Of a stretch of DNA of 64,000 nucleotides, positions 1-8,493 are shown in pieces. Every line of letters begins with the position of its first letter. The first letter of the stretch is position 1. The position numbers were made by a program, and so were the translations under genes. The stretch spans positions 162,101 to 226,100 of the forward strand of contig JANQKR010000048.1 in NCBI GenBank assembly GCA_028281025.1. Reading direction: 5' to 3'. The stretch comes from Croceivirga sp. Its GTDB lineage: Bacteria; Bacteroidota; Bacteroidia; Flavobacteriales; Flavobacteriaceae. The notes beneath the pieces were generated by a model. It was not told the origin of the DNA. It worked only from the letters and a program-made list of their open reading frames with translations, and did no database searches.

Positions 1-409
1 CCGAAACATAAATCGCTTTCCAGGGGGGAAGGATAAAAATGGCATCGTATCTCTTTTCCCGACTTAAACCTTCAAAATCAGAAGGGTATTTTTGGCCAAA
101 AAAATCCATGTATGCCAGGACATCGGGAATACCCCTATCAAAAAAGCACATGGTTTTCCTAAGGCCAAGGGATTCATTAAAGTGTTTTTCCCTTCCATAC
201 AAAAGGGTTTTGTTGAATTCCATGGGGTCATCCACAAATACCAGGGGGTTGGAAACCATTTTATTTTTGGTTTCCGTTTGCTTTGCCTTAGCGGTCATGT
301 CCCTTATGATTTCATGGTAACAATGAAATCCCAGTTTTTCAAGTTCTTGGACCACAACGGTTTTTCCAGTCCCGGGAGCTCCGGTAACAACAATTCTTTT
401 TACCTTCAT
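1..409 (-). CDS. AAA_28-type ATP/GTP-binding protein (3' end missing)
   Basis: The minus-strand frame opens at an ATG at 409 and runs off the left edge, giving about 136 residues. A Walker A loop GAPGTGKT is at residues 10-17, and a DRGIPD segment around residue 94 fits the second acidic motif of AAA_28-type NTPases, which are small P-loop proteins of unknown substrate. There is no signal peptide, so it is probably cytoplasmic. It is divergent from the DUF493 gene, whose ATG is 86 bp away. The family is recognised with fair confidence; the role is not known. Plus-strand frames over the same DNA are shadows. Confidence 0.8.
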   Translation of the reverse strand, partial: MKVKRIVVTGAPGTGKTVVVQELEKLGFHCYHEIIRDMTAKAKQTETKNKMVSNPLVFVDDPMEFNKTLLYGREKHFNESLGLRKTMCFFDRGIPDVLAYMDFFGQKYPSDFEGLSREKRYDAIFILPPWKAIYVS

Positions 410-473
410 TTTGAATGGAATTCGGGAACAAATTAATCAATTGCTTTCCAATAAAAAATTGTTGTTTACCCGC

Positions 474-481
474 TATATTTG
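474..481 (+). promoter_or_regulatory. Candidate -7 box of the DUF493 gene
   Basis: TATATTTG is a full match to the Bacteroidota -7 element TAnnTTTG and lies 13 bp before the ATG at 495. No clear -33 TTG is seen at the usual distance. It argues against translation starting at the upstream in-frame ATG at 411. Confidence 0.45.
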
Positions 482-494
482 CAAAAATCGATTT

Positions 495-782
495 ATGGAA
501 GGGAACGATTCAGATGAGTTTTATACCCGCCTAAGGGAACAACTTTGGGAAAATACCAAATGGCCTGCGAACTACTTGTACAAGTTCATTGTGCCCACGG
601 ACAAGAAGAAGATTGAACGGATACATTCCATTTTTGACAATACCGGAGCCGTGATCGAGTCCAAGAAATCCAAAAAGGGGACCTATACCAGTATTTCGGT
701 AACGGTACATCTAAAAAACCCGGATGAGGTCATCAAAAAATACAAAGAGGTTTCCATAATTGAAGGGGTCATTTCCCTATAG
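495..782 (+). CDS. DUF493 (YbeD-like) protein
   Basis: A 95-residue cytoplasmic protein of the DUF493 family, small alpha/beta proteins resembling regulatory (ACT-like) domains. The match rests on overall size and the segment around NYLYKFIVP and GTYTSISVTVHL, which reads as the conserved central beta strands. The longer frame opens at 411, but ATG 495 (MEGNDSDEF) is preferred because it lies just after a -7 box and gives the usual family length. No partner gene is adjacent that would define its role. The family call is fairly sure, the function unknown. Confidence 0.8.
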   Translation: MEGNDSDEFYTRLREQLWENTKWPANYLYKFIVPTDKKKIERIHSIFDNTGAVIESKKSKKGTYTSISVTVHLKNPDEVIKKYKEVSIIEGVISL

Positions 783-842
783 TGTGCGAAAGCGGCATAA
801 TTTTATTACTTTGCAACATATTTACTTCCTAAAAATTTCAAT

Positions 843-1490
843 TTGAATTTAGTAGACAATCTAGAATACAATACCGAACGTCCGCCATTGCATATTCCTG
901 AATACGGACGTCATTTTCAAAAAATGGTAGATCATGCCGTTTCCATCACGGATAGGGACGAGAGGAATAAGGTGGCGCAATCCATTATCAGTGTAATGGG
1001 GAATCTGCAGCCCCATTTAAGGGACGTCCCGGATTTTCAGCATAAACTATGGGACCAGTTGTTCATTATGTCCGATTTTAAGCTGGATGTGGACTCCCCA
1101 TTTCCAATAACCTCCAAAGAAGTACTCCAACAACGTCCGGAACCTCTGGAATACCCTCAGAACTTTCCGAAATACCGTTTTTACGGAAACAATATAAAGC
1201 GCATGATAGATGTGGCCGTGAAGTGGGACAAGGGCGATATGAGGGACGGTTTGGAATATGCCATTGCGAACCACATGAAAAAGTGCTATTTGAACTGGAA
1301 CAAGGATTCGGTGGAGGATGCAGTTATCTTCCAGCACCTTAAGGAATTAAGTGATGGTGCCATAGATTTGGCCCCGGATGGTGAGAGCCTTACCGATAGT
1401 GGACAGTTTTTACGGAACAAAGCACAAAAATCCAATAGGAGCCACGGCAAAAAAAGCCAAAAGAGCAGTCGAAACAGAAAACGATACTAA
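843..1490 (+). CDS. DUF4290 family protein
   Basis: 215 residues, opening with TTG at 843 and the family-typical NLEYNTER...LHIPEYGRHFQKMVDHA. DUF4290 is restricted to Bacteroidota and commonly sits next to murA, as here, with 17 bp between stop and start. The C-terminus (from about residue 190) is rich in Lys, Arg and Ser and probably disordered. No membrane segment or catalytic motif is visible. The tight spacing suggests co-transcription with murA and a possible cell-envelope role, which is inference. Confidence 0.85.
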   Translation: MNLVDNLEYNTERPPLHIPEYGRHFQKMVDHAVSITDRDERNKVAQSIISVMGNLQPHLRDVPDFQHKLWDQLFIMSDFKLDVDSPFPITSKEVLQQRPEPLEYPQNFPKYRFYGNNIKRMIDVAVKWDKGDMRDGLEYAIANHMKKCYLNWNKDSVEDAVIFQHLKELSDGAIDLAPDGESLTDSGQFLRNKAQKSNRSHGKKSQKSSRNRKRY

Positions 1491-1507
1491 CTTCTTTTTG
1501 TCAATAA

Positions 1508-2815
1508 ATGGGTACATTTAGAATTGAGGGAGGAAAGCAACTGCAAGGAGAAATCATCCCTCAAGGGGCAAAGAACGAAGCACTTCAAATCCTATGTGCC
1601 GTTTTACTTACCCCGGAAAAAGTGACCATCCATAATATCCCGGATATTGTTGATGTTAACAAACTCATCTTCCTTTTGGAGGATTTAGGGGTTAAGGTCC
1701 AAAAGCGGGGTCACGGTTCCTATACGTTTAAAGCGGACGATGTTAATCTGGATTACCTTCAATCCAGCCAATTCAAACAAGATGGAAGGGGCCTAAGGGG
1801 GTCCATAATGCTGGTAGGTCCCTTGTTGGGGAGGTTTGGAAAGGGCTACATCCCAAAACCTGGGGGTGATAAAATTGGTAGACGTCGATTGGATACCCAT
1901 TTTGAGGGTTTCATAAAATTGGGCGCTAAGTTTCGATACAACCGTGAGGAATATTTCTACGGCGTGGAGGCCAAAAGGCTCAAAGGGACCTATATGCTGC
2001 TTGATGAAGCCTCGGTAACTGGGACGGCGAATATTGTAATGGCCGCTGTATTGGCAGAGGGAACGACCACCATTTATAATGCGGCCTGTGAGCCCTATCT
2101 ACAACAATTATGTAAGATGTTGGTACAGATGGGGGCCAAAATTTCCGGAATAGGTTCCAATTTATTGACCATTGAAGGGGTAACCGAGCTTGGGGGTACC
2201 GAACATACCATGCTTCCGGATATGATCGAAATTGGAAGCTGGATTGGATTGGCAGCGATGACCAGAAGTGAATTGACCATCAAAAACGTAAGTTGGGAAA
2301 ACTTGGGCCAAATCCCCAGCGCCTTTAAGCGCTTGGGAATACAAATGGAATTGATAGGGGACGACATTCATATTCCAAAGCACGACAAAGGGTACGAAAT
2401 CCAGAATTTCATAGACGGATCCATCATGACCATCGCGGATGCGCCTTGGCCGGGCCTTACGCCCGATCTATTGAGCATACTGCTTGTTGTTGCCACCCAG
2501 GCCAGGGGAGAAGTGGTCATCCATCAAAAAATGTTTGAAAGCCGTCTGTTCTTTGTGGACAAACTGTTGGACATGGGGGCTAAGATCATTCTTTGTGATC
2601 CCCATAGGGCAACGGTCATTGGCCACGATTTTAAGTCCACCTTAAAGGCAACCACTATGACCTCCCCGGATATACGTGCAGGAGTGTCCTTGTTAATAGC
2701 TGCATTGTCCGCAAAAGGAACCTCTACAATCCACAATATAGAACAGATAGATAGAGGCTATGAAAATATTGACGAACGATTACGTGCCATAGGCGCTGAA
2801 ATTGTAAGGGTTTAG
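1508..2815 (+). CDS. murA: UDP-N-acetylglucosamine 1-carboxyvinyltransferase
   Basis: 435 residues, the usual MurA length. It transfers enolpyruvate from PEP to UDP-GlcNAc, the first committed step of peptidoglycan synthesis in the cytoplasm. The N-terminal GGKQLQGEIIPQGAKNEAL carries the Lys-Asn substrate-binding pair, and the PEP-binding loop is at PKPGGDKIGRR. The Cys normally found in this loop (Cys115 of E. coli) is Asp at residue 121 (codon GAT at 1868-1870). Cys-to-Asp MurA variants are known to be active but insensitive to fosfomycin. It follows the DUF4290 gene closely, probably as an operon. Confidence 0.96.
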   Translation: MGTFRIEGGKQLQGEIIPQGAKNEALQILCAVLLTPEKVTIHNIPDIVDVNKLIFLLEDLGVKVQKRGHGSYTFKADDVNLDYLQSSQFKQDGRGLRGSIMLVGPLLGRFGKGYIPKPGGDKIGRRRLDTHFEGFIKLGAKFRYNREEYFYGVEAKRLKGTYMLLDEASVTGTANIVMAAVLAEGTTTIYNAACEPYLQQLCKMLVQMGAKISGIGSNLLTIEGVTELGGTEHTMLPDMIEIGSWIGLAAMTRSELTIKNVSWENLGQIPSAFKRLGIQMELIGDDIHIPKHDKGYEIQNFIDGSIMTIADAPWPGLTPDLLSILLVVATQARGEVVIHQKMFESRLFFVDKLLDMGAKIILCDPHRATVIGHDFKSTLKATTMTSPDIRAGVSLLIAALSAKGTSTIHNIEQIDRGYENIDERLRAIGAEIVRV

Positions 2816-2921
2816 TCCTCCCTTTTCCAGTAATCAGGAATTCGTCCAGTGCGCTGTGCAAATCATCACCTTTCTTGCTGTTGGTGAAAACAATGAATCC
2901 CGTGTTTAGTTCGGAGTACAT
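2724..2921 (-). pseudogene. Possible remnant resembling a serine-hydrolase C-terminus
   Basis: After the stop of the membrane-protein gene (2937) comes an A-rich leader and an ATG at 2921 with about 35 codons outside murA. GFIVFTNSKKGDDLHSALDEFL resembles the C-terminal end of beta-lactamase-family serine hydrolases (a G-hydrophobic-TN-G-like strand followed by a helix). The frame then continues antisense through the end of murA, which is unlikely to be functional. It may be a decayed fragment or a short real gene; evidence is weak. Confidence 0.22.
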
Positions 2922-2936
2922 TTTGAATTTTTGTTT

Positions 2937-3344
2937 TTAAAGGATTTCTAACAAAGTGAGAAGGAAAATGAGACTCCAAATAATGGTCCTTAGCCAATTT
3001 TTGACAATCAAAGCCTTGATCAGCTGCAAAGGTTCCGCAATATGTTCCAATTTTTGATGCAAGGGAACAAAAACCACAAAGGTCAGTACCCAAGTGGTGA
3101 GGATCAAGGCAAGTTTGATCAAGTTAAGAGTGGAAATTTCCAGATAGGCCAACATGCTGGATGTAATGAGTTGCCCCACCATTAACGGCAGTACCACCAC
3201 GGTAATTTGTCCAGTGTATTTGGAATGCCACTTTTTTAAGTCCAATGGGCTATAGTACTGAAAGCTGGGATAAATAACCAACTGGACCAGCCAAATAAGA
3301 ATTAGGCAACCGGTATCAAAAATTAGGGCTAGTGATTGCAGCAA
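2937..3344 (-). CDS. Four-helix integral membrane protein of unknown function
   Basis: About 135 residues with four hydrophobic spans: LALIFDTGCLILIWLVQLV, ITVVVLPLMVGQLITSSMLA, LALILTTWVLTFVVFVPL and IIWSLIFLLTLLEIL. A conserved-looking W-H-x-K-Y-T segment follows the first span. The longer frame from 3419 overlaps the BLUF gene by 74 bp; a TTG at 3344, directly after the BLUF stop, is preferred. The arrangement implies co-transcription and perhaps translational coupling with the photosensor, so it may be an output or stress partner. Resemblance to DUF1772-like proteins is only suggestive. Confidence 0.6.
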   Translation of the reverse strand: MLQSLALIFDTGCLILIWLVQLVIYPSFQYYSPLDLKKWHSKYTGQITVVVLPLMVGQLITSSMLAYLEISTLNLIKLALILTTWVLTFVVFVPLHQKLEHIAEPLQLIKALIVKNWLRTIIWSLIFLLTLLEIL

Positions 3345-3345
3345 T

Positions 3346-3771
3346 TCAATTTGAAAATAAAATGTCCTTAACCGCAGAGAAAAATTTGAGTACGGGCCCG
3401 CTTTTTCTGTTAAAGGCATCCGATTGCTTCAGAAAAGCATCGATTTGATTTAGTTTTAAGTTTGCCGATAGTCCATTTTGCCCATAATCGTGAAATGCCA
3501 TGCTCCATTCGCCAAAAAGTCGCGTATTGGAATACTCACTCTCAATCAAGAGGATATCATGGTGTCTCTTATCCATAGTTATCTTTTGGAACAATTTCAG
3601 AACCTCGCCCTCCTCGCCTTCCAGGAGTTGAAGAAATTGTGAGTTATGGTATAACAGACATCCAGTGATGCCATGTTCAGCATTGTAATCCTTCGCATTA
3701 CTCAACATACCATAGATTTCTGGAATGGTAAAGGATTCATTCGCTGCTGAACGGTAAACTAGCGAATGCAT
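3346..3771 (-). CDS. BLUF-domain blue-light sensor
   Basis: 141 residues with an N-terminal BLUF domain, which binds FAD and senses blue light through a Tyr-Gln hydrogen-bond switch. The expected residues are present: Tyr6 (LVYRS), Asn30 before GITG, Gln48 in QFLQLLEG, and Trp89/Met91 in EWSMAF. After residue 95 there is only a short helical tail, so this is a short BLUF protein that must signal through a partner. It is followed directly by the four-helix membrane protein, a plausible partner. The photolyase cluster lies 4 kb away on the same strand. Confidence in the fold is high. Confidence 0.9.
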   Translation of the reverse strand: MHSLVYRSAANESFTIPEIYGMLSNAKDYNAEHGITGCLLYHNSQFLQLLEGEEGEVLKLFQKITMDKRHHDILLIESEYSNTRLFGEWSMAFHDYGQNGLSANLKLNQIDAFLKQSDAFNRKSGPVLKFFSAVKDILFSN

Positions 3772-3952
3772 ATGTACTTTTTATATGGATTGTGATTTAA
3801 ATATAATTCAAATTCTGTTTAACTTTTGAATTTTGAATGAAGAACTTTTAAAATTGGGTTAATTGTTGAAATAGCAACTGTTTGTAACCAAGTTTTATGG
3901 TTTAATGTGAACATCAAAAGGCGAATTTTGATTAAACAAAAGTAACCACATA

Positions 3953-4321
3953 TTAGTTGCGGATGCTCCAGGCCCAATAGATAAGTAAGGGATGAATGAG
4001 GAGCAATCGAATCCAAGCCACCCATTGTGGCGTACAGAGGCCATCGGGAATACATCCGCCAATTTGGATAAAATATATATGAGATGGGACAAAGAGGAGG
4101 AGCAATAGGATAATCCCATACGCCGCATAGGTTCTAAAGGTTGCGCTAAGGAGCATCAATGCAAATATGACCTCCAAGACGCCCGCACCAAAGTTTATAA
4201 GTTCTGGATGTTTTAAATAATCGGGAATAAGTGGATAATAAAACAAAGGATGGATAAAGTGGTTCACGCCCGCCACGAACATAAAAAACGCCAGTCCATA
4301 TCGTAGTAGGTTCGATTTCAT
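3953..4321 (-). CDS. DoxX-like membrane protein
   Basis: 122 residues with four predicted transmembrane helices. The start MKSNLLRYGLAFFMFVAGVNHF and the pattern of a short periplasmic loop with HPLFYYPLIPDYLKHP fit the DoxX/DoxX-like family, small quinone- or redox-associated membrane proteins of poorly known function. It is 15 bp after the membrane protein at 4337-4717 and ends a tight run beginning with the M20 amidohydrolase and pirin. A link to redox metabolism is inference. Confidence 0.75.
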   Translation of the reverse strand: MKSNLLRYGLAFFMFVAGVNHFIHPLFYYPLIPDYLKHPELINFGAGVLEVIFALMLLSATFRTYAAYGIILLLLLFVPSHIYFIQIGGCIPDGLCTPQWVAWIRLLLIHPLLIYWAWSIRN

Positions 4322-4336
4322 GATTTGCTTGGGCTC

Positions 4337-4717
4337 TTAAAGTTTCCAACGGACCTGCCAATGCACTTTTATCAAAATGACGGCAAAGGGAACCCACCAT
4401 ATAAAATCGTTCGTAATCAAGGTATATATAAATTCCAGTGGAACATCACCCTTTACATAATTGAAGAGAAAGCCTAGGGGCCCAAAAATTTTACCGAGAA
4501 AGCCAACGGCTACAATTGGCCAGTGCTTGACTGGGTTGAAGGAGGCCCACCAATAGCCCAGGCCATAAACCCCTATGACCATTCCCATACCTTGCCAAAC
4601 CATGGGATGGTTAAGGGGCTCCATACCCACAAGTTCAAAAAAATGATTGGGAAAGGCTACCACCCAAAATCCCCAAAGAATATTGTAAATGGCCGCCAGC
4701 CGTAACGTTAGTTTCAT
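4337..4717 (-). CDS. Small membrane protein in pirin operon
   Basis: 126 residues with about four membrane spans (AAIYNILWGFWVVAFP, MVWQGMGMVIGVYGLGYWW, WPIVAVGFLGKIFGPLGFLF, FIWWVPFAVILIKV). No known catalytic motif is visible. Its ATG overlaps the pirin stop by 4 bp (ATGA), which indicates translational coupling. Function unknown. Similar proteins are often annotated only as alkyl-hydroperoxide-reductase-associated or conserved membrane proteins; I cannot confirm that. Confidence 0.7.
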   Translation of the reverse strand: MKLTLRLAAIYNILWGFWVVAFPNHFFELVGMEPLNHPMVWQGMGMVIGVYGLGYWWASFNPVKHWPIVAVGFLGKIFGPLGFLFNYVKGDVPLEFIYTLITNDFIWWVPFAVILIKVHWQVRWKL

Positions 4718-5715
4718 CGTATTTCCAGTTCTCCGTTTGGATATTTGGCAAACCGACCGCTATCCTTTTCGTGTACATTATCTGGGTAAGGCCACGGCCA
4801 TCCTCCAAATTGTGTCAAGCGGTATTCCTGCATGGCCTGTTGAATTTCCTCTTCCGTATTCATTACAAAGGGGCCGTATTTGGCCACGGGTTCTGCAATT
4901 GGTTTTCCTTGTAACATCAATAGACCTGCTTTCTTGCTCCCCGTTTTTATCATGACCTCTTTTTTGGGATTCAATTGGATTCCAAAGTTGGGATTTACCT
5001 TTAGTTCGCCAAGGGAAAGGGTGTCCCCTTCATAGAAATACAGGGTCCTCGATACGTTCCCCGAGGCCTCGGGCAATAGGAATTGCGTTTCTGCCTCAAT
5101 CTTTATATTCCAAATGGCCACTTCATTTTCGGTATGGGCCGCCCAGGAATCAGGAGCAGGGTTTGGAGCCTGATACCCTTTGTAATTTCCTGCAATGACT
5201 TTAATGAGGGCATTCTGTTCCTGGACAAGGGGAATATCTTCATGCCACAGCATTTTAAAATGGGGTTCCGCGAATTTGTCCGATTTCGGGAGATTCAACC
5301 AAATTTGAAAAAGCTCCAAAGTATTTTCGGTATCATCGTTGAGCAAAGGGAACATTTCAGAATGCTGGACTCCGCGCCCTGCGGTCATCCATTGTACATC
5401 GCCCTGACCAAAACGGCCAGATGCCCCTAAGGAATCCGAATGATCGCAAAATCCTTTGTTCACAATGGTGATGGTTTCGAAACCCCGGTGGGGATGGTAG
5501 GGAAATCCAGGGATGGTGGTTCCATGGTACATTCGCCAACCGTCCTTTAAAGTGAAGTCATTCCCTATGTTTCGACCTTCCAATAGCTGGGAATCTGGGC
5601 CCATTTCGCCATTACCTTTAGGGTAGTGGTCCAAATGATGGACACAGAATAAAAAGGGGTCTTCCGTTTCCCAGGGAAAACCCAAAGGAAAAGTGCGGAT
5701 TACAACAGCTTCCAT
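4714..5715 (-). CDS. Pirin family protein
   Basis: 333 residues in the cupin-fold pirin family, Fe-binding proteins with quercetinase or redox-sensing roles. The four metal ligands are all present: His74 and His76 in YHPHRGFETITI, and His118 and Glu120 in GRGVQHSEMF. The reading frame extends to 5748, but ATG 5715 (MEAVVIRTFPLG) is chosen because it lies 4 bp after the stop of the upstream M20 gene and matches the normal family start. The gene is in a tight run of amidohydrolase, pirin and two membrane proteins. The natural substrate cannot be inferred. Confidence 0.92.
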   Translation of the reverse strand: MEAVVIRTFPLGFPWETEDPFLFCVHHLDHYPKGNGEMGPDSQLLEGRNIGNDFTLKDGWRMYHGTTIPGFPYHPHRGFETITIVNKGFCDHSDSLGASGRFGQGDVQWMTAGRGVQHSEMFPLLNDDTENTLELFQIWLNLPKSDKFAEPHFKMLWHEDIPLVQEQNALIKVIAGNYKGYQAPNPAPDSWAAHTENEVAIWNIKIEAETQFLLPEASGNVSRTLYFYEGDTLSLGELKVNPNFGIQLNPKKEVMIKTGSKKAGLLMLQGKPIAEPVAKYGPFVMNTEEEIQQAMQEYRLTQFGGWPWPYPDNVHEKDSGRFAKYPNGELEIR

Positions 5716-5719
5716 AATC

Positions 5720-7144
5720 TTAGTTTTCACTGATGGGAGGTGGACCATCTATCATGGCCTCATACACCACATCTCCCTTACGGGTCCTAAATTCTTCTTT
5801 TACCTTCTCGACCAACTTTGGACTTTCAAAAAGGTCCAACATGGTCATGGCCATAGCCTTGGAAGCATAGATCATCCCTTTATGGCCAATGCTCATTCCG
5901 CCGCAAGCGACGACTGCCCATGAATGCCATGGGGTGTCTTTTGGTGCTGTGGTAACACTTAAATTGATGTTGGCAACATTCCAACTCACATCACCAACAT
6001 CGGTGGAACCCCCTCCAGGGAGTTCTTGGGTCTCCCTAAGGGGATTGATTTTACTGTCCATACCCACTTCCGGTTTGCCAGTGGCCTTTTGTATGGCTTT
6101 TCCAAAGGTGGTTTCTTCATCCGTGTAGGTGATAGGACCCAATAGTTCCAGATTTCGCTGCATGATTTCCCCTCCCGAACGGTTTACGAGCATCTCATAG
6201 ATTCCGGAAACCAAAGAAATCTTATACTCTACATTGGCCATTATAGCAGCCCCTTCCGCCATTTTTTTGACCTGTTCATAGGTAGGAAGCATTACCTCCC
6301 GTTTAGGATCGCGTACACGCACCCAGATTTTTGAATAATCGGGAACCACGTTCACCACCTGGCCACCATCTTGGATATGATAGTGTATTCTGGAGGTGGG
6401 CTTGATATGTTCTCGGTAATAGTTCATGCCCGTGGTATAGAGTTCCAAAGCGTCAGAGGCACTTCGACCGTTCCAGGGATCTGCGGAAGCATGGGCCGCC
6501 TGGCCATAAAATTCAACAATAAAGTCAATCAGTGAAAGTCCACTTTGTACGTCCGCTTCGGTATTGGCCCCCGGATGCCAACTAATGTTTACATCCACAT
6601 CATCCCAAAGTCCGGCCTCAACCATCCAAACTTTGGCAAAGTATTTTTCCTCTGCCGGGGTTCCCAAGAATTTAACGGTTCCCTTTATTTTCCCTGTTTC
6701 GATCAATTCTTTAATGGCTATTGCCGATCCCAAGCTCGCGGCCCCAAACAAATTATGTCCACATCCATGCCCCGGGGCACCTTCAATTATTGGATTTTTT
6801 ACGGGAACCGTTTTTTGTGAAAGCCCGGGAAGGGCATCAAACTCGCCCAGGATACTGATAACTGGCTTCCCCGATCCATAGGTGGCCGTGAATGCCGTAG
6901 GTATATTGGCTACGCCACGGGTGACCTTTAGACCATTCTTTTCAGCATAGGATGCCAAAACCTCGGAGGATTGGGATTCTTCAAAGGCGATTTCGGCCAG
7001 GGTCCAAATGGAATCACTTAATTGAATGAGGTGCTCTTTATGTTTTTCGACCGATGCCAGGACCGCCTTTTTGTTTTTGCCCATTTTCTGGGAAAAGAGC
7101 ATTAGGGGAACAAGCAGGAGTAAAAAGGGTACTGTTTTTTTCAT
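5720..7144 (-). CDS. Secreted M20 family amidohydrolase (AbgB-like)
   Basis: 474 residues with a signal peptide (MKKTVPFLLLLVPLMLFSQ). The mature part matches M20 metallopeptidases, closest in layout to p-aminobenzoyl-glutamate hydrolase subunit B: GHGCGHNLFGAASLG carries a metal-binding Cys/His pair, GTPAEE the catalytic acidic pair, and SWHPGANTEADVQ the lid region. It probably hydrolyses an amide-linked amino acid or amidated metabolite in the periplasm. It heads the run with pirin and two membrane proteins (4-bp gap to pirin). Substrate unknown. Confidence 0.88.
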   Translation of the reverse strand: MKKTVPFLLLLVPLMLFSQKMGKNKKAVLASVEKHKEHLIQLSDSIWTLAEIAFEESQSSEVLASYAEKNGLKVTRGVANIPTAFTATYGSGKPVISILGEFDALPGLSQKTVPVKNPIIEGAPGHGCGHNLFGAASLGSAIAIKELIETGKIKGTVKFLGTPAEEKYFAKVWMVEAGLWDDVDVNISWHPGANTEADVQSGLSLIDFIVEFYGQAAHASADPWNGRSASDALELYTTGMNYYREHIKPTSRIHYHIQDGGQVVNVVPDYSKIWVRVRDPKREVMLPTYEQVKKMAEGAAIMANVEYKISLVSGIYEMLVNRSGGEIMQRNLELLGPITYTDEETTFGKAIQKATGKPEVGMDSKINPLRETQELPGGGSTDVGDVSWNVANINLSVTTAPKDTPWHSWAVVACGGMSIGHKGMIYASKAMAMTMLDLFESPKLVEKVKEEFRTRKGDVVYEAMIDGPPPISEN

Positions 7145-7188
7145 TTTTCTAGGGTTTTGAGTAGTGCTTCAATGTACCAAAATTTGTT

Positions 7189-8493
7189 TTAACCCAAGGC
7201 TTCCTTATAAATTTTAAGGCAACGCTCCCTTGCGAACTTATGTTCAACCATTGGAAGGGGATAGCTAAGCTCCTGCAAATCCGGCACCCATCTATTGATG
7301 TATGCTTTTTGCTTATCGAACTTATCAATTTGGGTCATGGGATTGAATATTCTGAAGTAGGGTGCTGCGTCCACCCCACTACCTGAGGCCCATTGCCAAT
7401 TACCGACATTGCTGGCCAGTTCAAAATCCAATAGTTTTTCCGCAAAATACGCTTCGCCCCAACGCCAATCGATTAATAGGTGTTTGCACAGAAAACTGGC
7501 GACCAACATGCGGACCCTATTGTGCATATAGCCGGTTTGGTTGAGTTCGCGCATGCCGGCATCAACAAGGGGATACCCCGTTTCCCCCTTTTTCCACTTT
7601 TCAAATTCCTCGATATTGTTACGCCAGATGATACGGTCATATTTGGGTTTAAAGGCTTTATGGACCGTGTGTGGAAAGTGCCAGAGGATCTGCATAAAAA
7701 ACTCACGCCAAATCAATTCGTTCCAAAACACCTCATTTTCTTCCTGAATGGCCTTTCTTACCATTTTACGGATGGAAACCGTTCCAAAGCGCAAATGTGG
7801 GCCCAATCTGGAGGTTCCTTTTTCTTTGGCAGGAAAATTACGTGTCCCCTCATAGTTTTGGATCAACTCCTTTGTCACGATATAATCGGGAACCTTTATG
7901 GGGGATGTTGTAAACCTTAGGTCCGAAAGACTAAGATCGGGCAATTTGGTATTCTTCACAAAGTTGGAAAAGTCAATGGCGTAATCTACCAAATCCGTTG
8001 CCGCGTTAAAGGTTTCCTTCCAACGGTTCTTGTATGGCGTGTATACCACATAAGGAGTACCATCGTCCTTGACCACCTCATTTTTTTCAAAAATGACCTG
8101 GTCCCTAAACGTTTTGAAACCAATACCTTCCTTTTCGAGCAACTTTTTTATTTCGGCATCACGTTGCCTGGCATAGGGTTCATAATCATGGTTGGTAAAA
8201 ACATACTGTATACGATGTTGCCCAATCAATTCCGGGAATATCTTTTTAGGGGAGCCGTGATAAATGGCTAAAGAGCTATCACCCCTGGTTTGGAGTAGAT
8301 TTCGAATTTTTTGGAGCTGTTCGTGAATAAAGGTGACTCGTGCGTCATTTTCAGGAAGTTTATCCAATATTTCCGGGTCAAATATGAAAATGGGGTATAC
8401 TGGATACCCACTTTGCAAGGCTTGGTACAACCCAACATTGTCCTCCAACCTTAAGTCACGACGAAACCAAAAAATAGCAATTTTCCCGCTCAT
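7189..8493 (-). CDS. phr: Deoxyribodipyrimidine photolyase / cryptochrome family
   Basis: 434 residues. It repairs UV-induced cyclobutane pyrimidine dimers using light and FADH. The N-terminal alpha/beta antenna domain begins IAIFWFRRDLRLEDN, and the C-terminal FAD domain carries RLGPHLRFGTVS, WRWGEAYFAEKLLDFELASNVGNWQW and the AASGSGVDAAPYFRIFNP region, all class I photolyase hallmarks. The length suits a bacterial class I CPD photolyase. Its ATG abuts the stop of the upstream SDR gene with no gap, so it is co-transcribed with the SDR and SRPBCC genes behind the promoter at 9701-9749. Strong call. Confidence 0.94.
   Translation of the reverse strand: MSGKIAIFWFRRDLRLEDNVGLYQALQSGYPVYPIFIFDPEILDKLPENDARVTFIHEQLQKIRNLLQTRGDSSLAIYHGSPKKIFPELIGQHRIQYVFTNHDYEPYARQRDAEIKKLLEKEGIGFKTFRDQVIFEKNEVVKDDGTPYVVYTPYKNRWKETFNAATDLVDYAIDFSNFVKNTKLPDLSLSDLRFTTSPIKVPDYIVTKELIQNYEGTRNFPAKEKGTSRLGPHLRFGTVSIRKMVRKAIQEENEVFWNELIWREFFMQILWHFPHTVHKAFKPKYDRIIWRNNIEEFEKWKKGETGYPLVDAGMRELNQTGYMHNRVRMLVASFLCKHLLIDWRWGEAYFAEKLLDFELASNVGNWQWASGSGVDAAPYFRIFNPMTQIDKFDKQKAYINRWVPDLQELSYPLPMVEHKFARERCLKIYKEALG

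Noticed and set aside
39..436. Two plus-strand ORFs (39-320, 92-436)
   Set aside because: They lie antisense to the AAA_28-type ATPase, whose minus-strand frame has a clear Walker A motif and runs off the edge.
3900..3937. GTTTAAT / ATTAAAC inverted arms downstream of the DoxX gene
   Set aside because: Arms of only 7 bp with a 24-bp spacer and no T-run; too weak to call a terminator or operator.
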